Of a stretch of 64,000 bases of DNA, positions 1-9,673 are shown piece by piece. Each line of letters opens with the position of its first letter. The first letter of the stretch is position 1. Source of the stretch: Amoebophrya sp. A120 (lineage: Eukaryota; Sar; Dinophyceae; Syndiniales; Amoebophryaceae); NCBI GenBank assembly GCA_905178155.1, contig CAJINV010000014.1, positions 1,891,888-1,955,887 of the forward strand, written 5' to 3'. The translations under genes were made by a program, and so were the position numbers. The notes below the pieces were generated by a model. It was not told the origin of the DNA. It ran no database searches and saw only the letters and a list, made by a program, of their open reading frames with translations.

Positions 1-222
1 GTGTGTCCGGGGTGTGTCTGGGGTATGTTCGGACTTTTTGCCTGGGGTATGTTCGGGGGTCTGTCTGGGGTATGTCTGGGGTGTGTCTGGGGTGTGTCTG
101 GGGTATGTTTATACCCCACCTGTTGGTTTTTCGGCAAAAAATTGCAGTCCGCTCGTGAAGATTGAGGAGCATTTGCATACCCCTGACACACCCCCGAACA
201 TACCCCCGAACATACCCCTCGC
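1..222. repeat. GTGT/GGGGTATGTTCGG minisatellite with inverted arm
   Basis: Positions 1-115 are imperfect tandem copies of units such as GGGGTATGTCTGGGGTGTGT. Positions 183-222 carry the same motif in reverse complement (ACACCCCCGAACATACCCCC). The two arms could fold on each other across ~65 bases. The block lies on the intron side of the last visible kinase exon, so it probably belongs to an intron or to an element continuing off the window. Confidence 0.7.
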
Positions 223-299
223 CTGCATTTTTGACCAGCTGCTGCAGTTTAGATAGTAATTATTTCCACTTTGGGAATTTCCATTCTGAGGCTTTCATA
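223..299. mobile_element. Introner end, family 4, degenerate (other end off window)
   Basis: The sequence ending at 299 (...CTGAGGCTTTCATA) matches the terminal repeat of the TATGGAAGCGTCAGG family seen at 14709, 52167 and 63280, including the adjacent AATTATTTCCACTTTGGG stretch. It directly abuts the kinase coding sequence. The left end was not found in the window. Confidence 0.55.
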
Positions 300-3200
300 G
301 CGCATCGCCGAGTCGAACTCCCGCGGCGCGAACCCTGGCGTGTGCGGGGCATGAAGATACACCTGCAGTTTGCTGTCCTGGTTGATCATGGCCCCAAAAT
401 CGATCAGGACCACATGCCCGGGCGCGGGCCTCTTCGACGCCCCTTTTCCGAGATTGCCCTCCCCAGAGGTTGCACCGCCGTCGTACGCAGGAGAGCTGCT
501 CCGTCGGTTGTCATTCAAAACGAAGAGCTGCTTCTTTGAGCTCTGTCGCCGCTGCACAGGAGCGCCGTCGGGTGCCACGTTGTCGTCCGTTTTGCTAGTA
601 GAAGTGCTTCCACCACCAGATTTATTGCCCTGTTGGAGCTCCCCGCCGGCACCAGGAGCTCCACCACCGTCTAGCAGCTCGGTGCTTCCAGACCGAGATT
701 TCAGTTTTCGCAACATGGCCTGCTGTTGCTTCTGGTGGTCAAACCCAGGGAGCTGGATGTTTTCGGAGTACATGATGTTGGCCGACTTCAGGTCGTGGTG
801 CACAATGCCCGCGAGCTTCATGTAGTACAGCGACATGGTCAACTCGCCCAACACACTGGCCAGCGCCTTCTTGGTCGCGAACTCCACTTGGTCCAAGCGC
901 CTGCCGTATCAAATGCAAAGTGTCTGGGTCTGGAAGAGTGTAGACTTCCTTGTCATGCAGATTTGCATGACGCATGAGGTCTGGAGTGCGGGACTTAGCA
1001 TGACAGACTCTGCGAGGTCTCTGCCATGCCTATTCTGCATGAGGAACTCCGTTCCAACTTGGTCAAAATTGGACAGCTTTTGGCACTCATGCAACACAGA
1101 TTTTTGCATGCTTCAGATTTACCATGACAAGTTGCATTCGTCCAGACCCAGCAGACATTCTTGCAATTCATATGCCGCCAAAGTTCACGATGACGTACAA
1201 CTCGTGCTCCGGGAGCGGGCTCCCGAGCGCCTTGTGGTCGGAAAAGTAGTTGTAGCCGCGGCGCTTCGGGGGGATGTTGGTTTCGTAGCACTGCATAAAC
1301 AAAAATCGGCTCGCGTAGTTGTACACCTGTCCAAATTTCTGCAGCGACAGCGCCCACTCACACTCGTCCCGGAGCCCGTCAATCGCGTCCTCGATGTCCC
1401 TATGACAAGATAAAGTGTTTGCGTTAGGAGCGGAATTTGTGATGCAGCAGTACTACATGCAGATGAACCAGAAGCGCACTGAAATTTGTTTAGCTGCATA
1501 GCATACATCATTTATGGCACCAGGGAAAAATTGTCATGCATGACGCGCATCCGCATCCACGAAAAGCTTTTATCGTCCAACACTTTTTTCATTGATAATC
1601 TCGCCGCCCGTTGTCGCGCCACTTCAAGTATGCATTGGAAAAGTTGTATCGCGCTTGCGTGTTGAATAGCAGTGTTGCATGCGCTCTCTCCTGAGGAGAG
1701 GTTCTTAGTAGATCTATCAGCTTCAGCATTACAAATCCCATTTTTCAAACTGGCAAAATTTAAAAATTTCTGATGCAATTCACACTAAGCGCGATTGTTG
1801 TACTTTTGCAGAGGATATCAGGTAGATTTTGTGGTCGTCCTGGCGGTTCTTCTGGTCCCCGTAGCGCGGGTCCGGGATCCGCTTCATCACTGCCAAATTG
1901 TTGTCCAGAAGGTTTTGCACCAGGTAAGCCTCCCCAAACGCGCCGGAGCCCAGTCGCTTGATCAACCGCCAGCGGGTGTTCCAGCCGGTCTGGTACAAGG
2001 CCTCCAGCAGTTTCACATTTTCCTCGACCGTGTGCGCCGGCCCGCTCGCAACCTCGTTGGCCCGCTCCACCTTCGGCTTGCGAACTTGCATTTCCACCAT
2101 CTGCAGCAGGGTCTCCTCGGTCAAATGCACCGGCGGCCCCTCGTATTCCGGCGTTTTGATTTTCTGATACGGCTGCAGCATGTACCCGGTGACTTGGTTT
2201 AAGCCGGAGAGTAAGTTGTTTCCCACCTGGTCCCAGTTCACTTCCGGGACTTCGTGCTCTGTTGACGCGGAGGAAGTCCTGGTGCCCCTGTGGTTCGTAC
2301 CTGCCGCCAGCTGCTTTTCTTGCAGCAGGTCTTGCACATCCACGCGCGACGCCGTGGTGCGCATGGGCTTGTAGACAACGTTTTCTCCTTGATCAGCATC
2401 GTCCTGGAGGTAGTTCTTCGCAAGGCCGCTTCCGCCTCCCCCGCCAGCAGCTCCGGTGGGGGACGTGGTTGCCGCGGGTAAGACTCCCGTCCGAAGGTCT
2501 TCGTCCTCCGGAATGGACAGATTGTCGACTTCCTGGGCTATCCTATGTAAAAACGTCCCCACCCCATAGTCAAGATGGGGACTCAGCTAGACAAATCCAA
2601 AAGTTTTGGCTGTTCAGCATGACAAATTTGGACTCGTATTGTCTTGCTGTCTGAGCTAGCTCAGCAGCATCACAGATCTAGTATATCACTATCATGCTGA
2701 TTGGAGCATGAGAAATTCCAAAACACGACTAGAAAACGCTTCTCGTGGTGCTCCGCATAAGAGACATTTTCAGCATGCAGATTTGCATGACAACTCTGGG
2801 GTGGGGACGTTTTTACACAGGATATGGGCGAGCCGTTCCTCATCCCGCAAAGATGAACCTTTTGAACCCGCTCGACCACGCCCCAGTGAAGGTTTCCCGC
2901 TAGAGTAAGAGCCCCGACCTCCGTAGTACGTTTCCTCTTCTAGTAGCTGCGGGAGTCTGCCACCCTTTGGCAAAACTTGCAGATCTTCCAGCTCTTCGTG
3001 CCCTGGTGGTTTATTTCGAATCGTGTTCGCCAACATTTTGGCGATTTTGGACGCGCGGGTGGCGGAGTTGACTGGGAGGTTGGAATTTTTTTCCGTGTCG
3101 TAGGAGGTAGTATGGAGCAGGTCCAGCTCGTGTTGGGACATCTTCAGGGTCGGGCCGTCAAACGGACGGTCGGCAAAAGTGGTTGTTGTACAACCCGAGT

Positions 3201-3315
3201 TGAAAAGGAAGAGGAACAGCATGCCCATGCAGCTAATGCCGTTTTTATTCCCAGCTGCAGCCGAAGATGCCGCTGCTCCGCTGGCGGAACGAAATGGTAA
3301 TGAACGGAAGAGCAT
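300..3315 (-). CDS. Divergent serine/threonine protein kinase, incomplete at left edge
   Basis: Exons (minus strand) 3315-2825, 2533-1818, 1400-1173 and 901-300; the coding sequence continues past another intron beyond the left window edge. About 679 residues are visible. The first ~350 residues are low-complexity and acidic. Kinase motifs follow in order: glycine-rich loop GSGAFGEAY (about residue 359), the ATP-lysine in LAVMK, catalytic loop HHDLKSANIM (HHD replaces HRD), DFG in VLIDFGAM, and APRE in place of APE. About 120 S/G/Q-rich residues are inserted between the catalytic loop and DFG, which is unusual. The start ATG at 3315 is the first in frame. Two introns are clean introners and one is a degenerate relative; removing them keeps the frame (LAQEVDNL and FGGRRLDQ across the joins). 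The kinase fold is clear from motifs; the subfamily is not recognisable. Confidence 0.8.
907..1172. mobile_element. Introner element, family 2 (TATCAAATGCAAA-GTCTGGGTCTGG)
   Basis: Terminal inverted repeats begin TATCAAATGC and contain GTCTGGGTCTGGA; the other end has TCCAGACCCAG. It is flanked by the perfect 5-bp duplication TGCCG (902-906 and 1173-1177). It lies inside the kinase coding sequence, and removal of the element plus one repeat copy restores the frame. Confidence 0.92.
1401..1817. mobile_element. Degenerate family-3-like introner
   Basis: One end (TATCCTCTGCAAAAGTAC read on the minus strand) matches the family-3 terminus. The far end, TATGACAAGATAAAG, has decayed and no clean target duplication is visible. 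Removing TAT...ATA exactly joins KIYL to RDIEDAI in the kinase frame. Confidence 0.6.
2539..2824. mobile_element. Introner element, family 1 (AAAAACGTCCCCACCCC)
   Basis: Ends TATCCTATGTAAAAACGTCC and its complement GGACGTTTTTACACAGGATA form inverted repeats of about 27 bp. It is flanked by the perfect duplication TGGGC (2534-2538, 2825-2829). It is an intron of the kinase gene; excision gives ERLAQEVDNL in frame. Confidence 0.93.
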
Positions 3316-4339
3316 CTTGAATAAGATTGGTTGTCTTGTTCCTGGCTCTTTGAAGAATGTCCGGAAAACAAATTCGACGTCTTTGGTGCAACAGCTCTCT
3401 CAACACCGCGGCTCCGCTTCTGATCTACGTATATCTGAAATTTTCAGTGCGTTATTTGGGGAGTTGCAGCTGGTTGGCGACGAGTGGTCGTGCATGGAAG
3501 AGATCAACAAATATTTCACGTCGGTTACGCAATTGTAGTTGAGAACCAGAAGAACAAGAAGAGTTGGACGCAAAAAGCGCTGCCGTTGATCGTATACTTC
3601 CGACACTTCTTGCTGTTAGGTATGGGTCCGCGGGATCGTCACAATCGCATTGCTGGTGGAGGTACAACGATCACGTTGCTGAGGAAGAGCGTGACGCGAT
3701 CGAGTCAATAAAGAAAGGAGAAGAAGAAGAACAAGGCTGCTAGCTAGGTGGTGTGCCAGCTTGCGTTCAGACATCACAAACGTCATGTTCAAAATCCTCC
3801 GCGCGTCGTGGCACAATCACCAGCGGAGGAAGATCCAATCACGCTAACATTTTGTATTTGTTTTTACAGGGGGGAATCAATTTATTGGTCTGCCATTGTA
3901 CAGGTTTCAAAGTTCTTGTGAAACAAAATGCGGTGGCACAAGAGAATGATGTACAAGGGTTGAGTGACTAAAAGTTTACAAGTAGCAGGAGGAGGCTGCA
4001 ACTGGTGCAGCTTCACGTGGATACGCGATGTTGATGATGTAAATACAGAGCGAGAGCCTTCACCTACCAAAAAATCATACAGCGAGGTCGTGGTGAATAC
4101 CTATAGCTTCATCGTCATTTATGTTCGTAATTGCGCAGATAGTTCGCGATTGCTTTTGCTTTAAAAGTACGGTACAGATTAAATGAATAATTTTTCGAGG
4201 TAGTTTAGTCTGGACTTTTGACCTTGGTGAAGAACTCACAGCTCGCCTTGTGTGGTCGTGTGGTTTCTTCGTTCCACCACGTTGATCGCCACTTCAACTG
4301 CACGAGCACGACCCAGTAAGTAGTACGCCCGCACGACTG
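3316..4339. other. Intergenic spacer, kinase gene to 4340 gene
   Basis: I see no convincing exon on either strand. Short open frames here lack conserved motifs and are broken. The spacer should hold the promoter of the kinase gene (right of 3315) and the 3' end of the neighbouring gene, but no signal is identifiable. Confidence 0.5.
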
Positions 4340-7300
4340 CTACAGCCTGCCCGGCGGCTCTCGCTTCACCGCTGGGTTTTCCACGGCGTGCTTCTTCTTG
4401 TCCGTCTTATACCGGCTGAATTCCCATGGTTTCTCGTGCTGATTTGGATTTTTCACCGTCCCCTTCGTGGGTTTCTTTCCTCGCCAGTGGCGTGGACTAT
4501 TGGGGCCCGCTTCGTGGCTTGGCGCGAACCACCGTCGCTCCCCATCGCGCCGGTCTTTCTTTGATGCCCTGCGGAATGGAGAGTTCTTTATCATGTCAGA
4601 ACGTATTCTACCTCATCTGGTAAAGCTACGTATAGATAGACCTAGAAGGTGCCTATCCTATAGCATGCAGCCCAACTGTAGGCGAAGTACGCACTTAGTT
4701 CAAATCTAAACAAAGAGGATTCAAATGGCAAAAAGTCCTCGAACAAAGAGAGTTGTAAAAATCCGTTACCTTGTCCCGACAAAATTATTTTGTTGCTGTT
4801 CCATCTCCGCGGCTTCTTCCTCCACAGCCTCGAGATCGAACATGGAATTCATATCCAGTTCTCGCTGCTTCGTTGCTTCATCTTCTCGGCTGAGGTACTC
4901 ATACACCTCGATCGGTTGCTGATGAACGGTCAACGACGGGTGGAAACCCTTCAAGGACTCGGGTTGCTGGGAGGGAGGTTGGGGCGGTTGCATCGTGGAG
5001 GAGGATGACGCAGCCGCTATCCTGTGCAAAAACGTCCCCACCCCATAGTCAAGTTGGGACTTTGGCAAGACAAATCGAGCATCTTTGGGACTCACGCATG
5101 ACAAGTTTGGCGACGCAGTGTAGTCGTGCCTATCTGTAGCTAGTTCGAACGCATCACAGATCCAGTCTGTCATCCTGATTAGCGCATGACAGATTCCCAA
5201 ACGCCACTAGGTAATGCCTCTCATGGAGAGCCACATGACACACATTCTGAGCATGTAGATCTGCATAACAACTATGAGGTTGAGGTGGGAACGTTTTTAC
5301 TCAGGATAGCCGCACCGCTGGCAGTCGGGTCCGTGGGAGATGGGGTGAAGTATCAGAGTGCGCAGGGGCAACGACATCAACTATAACGAACCCTGGCCCT
5401 CATCTGCTTCAGCTCTCAGCAACAAAATTATCAGTGCAACAAATCGTGTAGCCTTAGCATGACAGCAACAGACCCTTACCCGCACACATGATATCTACTT
5501 GCATGACAAAGTACAGTGAAATAGAGCTATAGTAATAGTAGTTCTTGCGCACTCTCATACGAAGTATGTGTTTTTCAGCGCATTGGTCAGGTAGGTCTCC
5601 CCAGGAGGAACGACCCTCACTCCGGCATTTTTCAGCTTAACAGACAAATGCTTCACGTCTTTTGTCGTGTCGTAGCCACGGTAGGCGGTTGCGCGAGATT
5701 CTGTTTTTGATGGCGTGCTGAACTGGAGCAGTCTTCTTGTTGAACTGCCGAACCTGTTGCACGGCTCTCATTCATACACAAAATTCATATAAGACAAAAA
5801 GCTTCTGCTTCATCTGTCCAAAGAACAAGAAAATCAGTACCGCTGTAACGCCCCCGCTCGGCCTTCATCTTCAGATGTTCCTTCAGCTTTATGCATTTCA
5901 ACCGCTGACAATTTGGACTTGCCGCACACTTGCAACTTCATGCATGACATTGACAACTTATCTTGGCTGCAATAATTTGTGAAGATGCTACACCGGCATA
6001 CTAAGGAGGGCAAACTGTCGGCTACGAAAATTCATCGTGCGCGTGGGTGTGCTGCAGAAGCAGTCAATCATTCAATTTACATTCGATAAGTTCTAGGGGT
6101 TCCAGATAGGCTAAACTCGGCTCGGAGTACAGCCGCTCACTGGTCCTGATGTGCCTCCGACTCGTGTGAGAGTGCAACATGCGAAGGTCGGCCGCTTCGC
6201 TTTGTCCGAGATCATTGACGTACCGCTCGTATCCACTGCAAATATGTCCGAGCTGCCTCCTGAACGAGATCTGTAACGACACGCACCATTCTCGGCTGGC
6301 ACGAATCCAAAGTGTCACATGCAAGTTGCTATCATGATCGACAAGCTTTCTTTGATGTTTATTTCCGTGTATCGTGATCAATTATCTTGTTAGCAAATTA
6401 TCAATACAGCAGCTTCTTCAACCCAGACCAAAAAATATCTTTTGCAGTGGATAGCGCACCGTGACGGGCGAGGGTCTTCAGATTGTACAGGTGGCTGCGC
6501 ATCATACCCTGTTGAGATTGTTGAGGCAGGTGTTTTCATACTTTCATAAACGCGTACGCAAAGATGAACGAGGGGCCGTTCATATGTTCAACGAATTTCT
6601 CTGAAAAGAGGACAACACACACGACATGCAAATAAACAAGTACCACGTCCGTTTTCAATATTTTCACGGTTTCCCTCCTTGCCCGCTCCTCCTTACTCAG
6701 CAAAGCGGTGGACTCGTCCAGGGCCCCACTGTCCTGGTCGTTTTTTTTGCTGTCCAGCCTGGCCTTTTTCTGCTCCTCCCGCCGTTTCCTGTCGTAGTGC
6801 CGGGCCAAGTGTCTCAACGTCGTCGGCTGTTCTCGGTTGTGGGCCGCTTGCTCTTGCGGGGACAGCAACGGGTCGAGGTTTTGGTGGTACTTTTGGAGAA
6901 TGTGCGGGTAGAAGTCCTGGCTGGTTTTGTGGCCTCGGGGCTGGCTCGAAGACTTCGACAGCATCGGCGAATTGAAATTGTTCGAGCTATGATTCATCGT
7001 CCCGCGTTGAGGCTGATCGTTGGAGTGTGTCTCCTCGTAATGGGCAGTTCGGCCATCTTCACTTCTTAGCATCATCATCATCATCGTCGAGATCAACAAG
7101 CCTTCATCCTAGGCTACCATACGTACCACAGTTCTGGACCACCAGCGAAGGTCAAAAGGAAAAGGATGTCGAAATGTTTCACTTTTTGACCCCGAAACAA
7201 AAAATCAGATATAAACAGTATTATACCGACATGGACGAGGCAACACTCATGTTCGGATTGAAGCCCCCATTTGATGATCCTCCGTTGCCCCTCCTCGCCG

Positions 7301-7436
7301 GCACGCCATTTCCGAATTTCTCCACGTATTCAAGCTGGTTGGTGCTCGTGATGTGTTCCCCCAAAGCCCGTCGGACCTCGGTGGACTGGGGAGGAACGGA
7401 AAATTTCATGGCATCTACGGCGGCTGACGAGTGCAT
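4340..7436 (-). CDS. Multi-exon protein of unknown function
   Basis: Starts at ATG 7436 (MHSSAAVDAMKF); an in-frame stop lies upstream. Supported pieces: exon 7436-7227; GT-AG intron 7226-7109; exon 7108 to a donor at either 6644 or 6542; exon 6508-6454 (MMRSHLYNLKTLARHGA); an exon ending at 5560 (VKLKNAGVRVVPPGETYLTN); introner; 5345-5309; introner; 5012-4770; GT-AG intron 4769-4569; final exon 4568-4340 ending VKREPPGRL. The stretch downstream of the 6644 donor could encode a hydrophobic segment (VVLVYLHVVCVVLF) if that donor is not used. The middle exon start, near 5700, is unresolved. The protein is rich in basic and Q/S residues with an acidic coiled stretch (EAVEEEAAEMEQQQ). I recognise no family. 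Confidence 0.6.
5018..5308. mobile_element. Introner element, family 1
   Basis: Inverted ends TATCCTGTGCAAAAACGTCC and GGAACGTTTTTACTCAGGATA-type. The perfect duplication GCCGC lies at 5013-5017 and 5309-5313. Removing it joins TASGA to AASSSSTMQ in the unknown gene at 4340-7436. Confidence 0.92.
5351..5559. mobile_element. Introner element, family 5 (TATSAGAGTGC)
   Basis: Ends TATCAGAGTGCGCA and TGCGCACTCTCATA are inverted repeats. Flanks are TGAAG (5346-5350) and CGAAG (5560-5564), a 4/5 duplication. Only 37 coding bases separate it from the introner at 5018-5308. Confidence 0.85.
5700..6453 (-). other. Long intron, left boundary introner-like
   Basis: At 6453 the minus strand reads GCGC|TATCCACTGCAAAAG, the family-3 terminus, so this intron of the 4340-7436 gene probably began as an introner. 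I find no matching opposite end or duplication. A 105-codon open frame at 6064-6381 on the same strand may be an additional exon but shows no recognisable motif. Confidence 0.4.
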
Positions 7437-7957
7437 CTTGAGAATGGTTGGTTGCCGTTTTTGCTCAACAGGAGCCGGAACGCAACAACAGAAGATTTTT
7501 GATGGTATGCTCTAGATATTCGGAAGCTTTGACTATCTAGACTTCTGAAGACATCGCTGCGGTGTGGCAGAAGCGCAGCTTGGTCGTTGAAGAACTACTG
7601 CCTTGACAAATGGAGGACCCTCTCTTCCAAGGCAGTTGTATCAACTCAAGAATAAAAATTCAAATTGTGAAAACAAAAACCATATAATGTGACAGGAAGA
7701 ACAAGAGGAGTGGTCGAACACGGTAAATAATATGTGGTAGTATATGGTACGACCAGGAGGCTGCAACCTGGTGCAGCAGTCGTGCGCCCAGTCCAACTGG
7801 TGGCACGACGTCGATAGATTTCCACTACCACCTGGTGTAGACGTGAAGGTGCTTTCTTGTGCCGTGCTTCCCTGCCCTCGCAGTTGCTGTGCTTGTGACG
7901 AGCAATCATCTACCTGCTGCTCAGCATGTTAATGTCTTGCTCACAAACGGATTATAG
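7437..7957. other. Intergenic spacer
   Basis: About 520 bases between the 3' end of the gene at 7958-9673 and the start of the gene at 4340-7436. No coding signal or repeat was recognised. Confidence 0.5.
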
Positions 7958-9673
7958 TCACTGCTTATGGAATGGCACGCCGCTTGTAGCTGCTGTCGTA
8001 TATGGCGGTAAGGAAGATGATGTTGAGCCAGCAGCACCCATTGAGGGGACAGCCTGTGCCTGCTGTTGATTGAACACCGGCACTCCGACCGTCGTGCTCC
8101 CGAGAGTTTCCGCTCGTTGGTTATCAACGAGGGATAAAGTTTGCCACGGAACCGACGCAGTCGCACTTACAGCAGCGCCAGTAGAAGTACCTCCCCCGAA
8201 CAAAGAAACAGCACCAGCACTACCTCCAGCACAACTATTGGAAGCAAGCATCTGTGCCTGGTTCGGCGGCAACATCAGGGTGTCTACGCGTTCCACCCGT
8301 ACTGGCAGCGCGGTCAGCAACTGGATCCATCGGACCTGGAAACTGTGTCTGCGGATCATGCCACAAGTCAGCACCGACCCGAAGCAGCTGTCCTGAAAAT
8401 TCGGACGCCCGTTCTCGATTTCGTCCAACTTGCACACTTGCAAAATCACATTGTACTTGGTCTGGAATTCAAACGCCTTCTGCTGGAAAAACCGCGCTTC
8501 TTGCCGTTCCAGCGACGTCTTCTTCTGCTCATGCGCGATGATGAAGCAGAAGGGGGACAAAATCCCGGCCGAGAGGCAGCAAAGAAAATCGGAACAATTG
8601 CAGAAAAACTCGAGCCTCTCCTGGTCCTCGTCGGCGTCAGGGTCTGCGCCCCACGAACGCAGGCAATTTTCGAACAGCACCTTTGGCAGCGGCAGGCAAA
8701 CTGGCCTGTCCTGGTAAAACTTCGCAACTTCAAACACGAACGCCCGCCAATCGGCTTCGGGAATGATATTCTCAAGTTGCTGCGGCAATCTCGGTAAGGG
8801 CCGATTCGCGTAGCCGGGTGGTTGTACTCCTTGGGTTGACAGTGGGGGAGCCGCCCCAATTCCGTTTTTCATATCCGCCAAGGTTGGCATGCCGAGCTGC
8901 TGCTGGTGGTGCTGCTGCTGGTAGGACGCTCCGTTGGAGGAAGAAGACGATCCCCCTGCTTGCTCCTGAGGAAAATCATAGTACCCCTGATTTTTTGACG
9001 TTACTGTGTCAACCCCGGCTCTCCCGAAAGCACCTGGCTTTTGCGGAATATTAAACGATCCGAGATCTTCACCGACTTCCGACTGCTGCTTTCCCACTAC
9101 ACCAGCACCCGCGTAGCTACCCTGCTCTGCACGACCTTGCGGGGCCATCGGCTGCAATTTTTGACTCACCATCAGTGGCGGAACCGCGCCACTGAAAGCG
9201 AATTTCCAGTAGGCACAGTAACCCATTTTCTTCCGGTTTACGTCGACCTGGCCGGAAACACCACAAGTTCTTCTCGGGTACGGTGGGCGGTATTCCGGGG
9301 GAATGACCTCATAGAAGGTTCTTTGGTGATGTGCAGATCTACTGCCTGGCGGTGCAGCAATCGCGGAGGTAGAAGAACTTCCAAGAACCTCGTCTGCCGG
9401 AAAGACGTGCATCCAGTCCGTCATCGCGTTTTCCTTGGACGATCCTCGGCCAAATGCAGCCGAAGCTGCACTGTGCCAGCCGCTGTTTGCCAACCCATCC
9501 TCGAAGCAAAACCCATCCGCCCCGGGGTCCACGTTTTGGCGCAGAATGACTTTGTGCGCGGTCTCATTTAGCATCGCGGGGAGCCGGTGCTCTGGGACGC
9601 CCGAGATTTTCTGCTGTGAAGGGGGGTCGAGCATGTTTCGGATTGCGTCGAAAACAAAGGCGGCGTGATCCAA
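7958..9673 (-). CDS. Single-exon S/Q/G-rich protein, unknown function
   Basis: An uninterrupted 571-residue frame from MDHAAFVFDAIRNMLD. Two ordered regions flank a low-complexity Q/H/S-rich linker: residues ~1-170 (GYCAYWKFAFSGAVPPLM) and ~300-460, which is Cys- and aromatic-rich (FFCNCSDFLCCLSAGILSPF, then ERQEARFFQQKAFEFQ). The second region contains a hydrophobic stretch that could be membrane-associated. The C-terminus is again A/S/G-rich. It carries no introner, unlike its neighbours. Codon use and composition match surrounding genes, so I believe it is real, but no family is recognised. Confidence 0.7.
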   Translation of the reverse strand: MDHAAFVFDAIRNMLDPPSQQKISGVPEHRLPAMLNETAHKVILRQNVDPGADGFCFEDGLANSGWHSAASAAFGRGSSKENAMTDWMHVFPADEVLGSSSTSAIAAPPGSRSAHHQRTFYEVIPPEYRPPYPRRTCGVSGQVDVNRKKMGYCAYWKFAFSGAVPPLMVSQKLQPMAPQGRAEQGSYAGAGVVGKQQSEVGEDLGSFNIPQKPGAFGRAGVDTVTSKNQGYYDFPQEQAGGSSSSSNGASYQQQHHQQQLGMPTLADMKNGIGAAPPLSTQGVQPPGYANRPLPRLPQQLENIIPEADWRAFVFEVAKFYQDRPVCLPLPKVLFENCLRSWGADPDADEDQERLEFFCNCSDFLCCLSAGILSPFCFIIAHEQKKTSLERQEARFFQQKAFEFQTKYNVILQVCKLDEIENGRPNFQDSCFGSVLTCGMIRRHSFQVRWIQLLTALPVRVERVDTLMLPPNQAQMLASNSCAGGSAGAVSLFGGGTSTGAAVSATASVPWQTLSLVDNQRAETLGSTTVGVPVFNQQQAQAVPSMGAAGSTSSSLPPYTTAATSGVPFHKQ

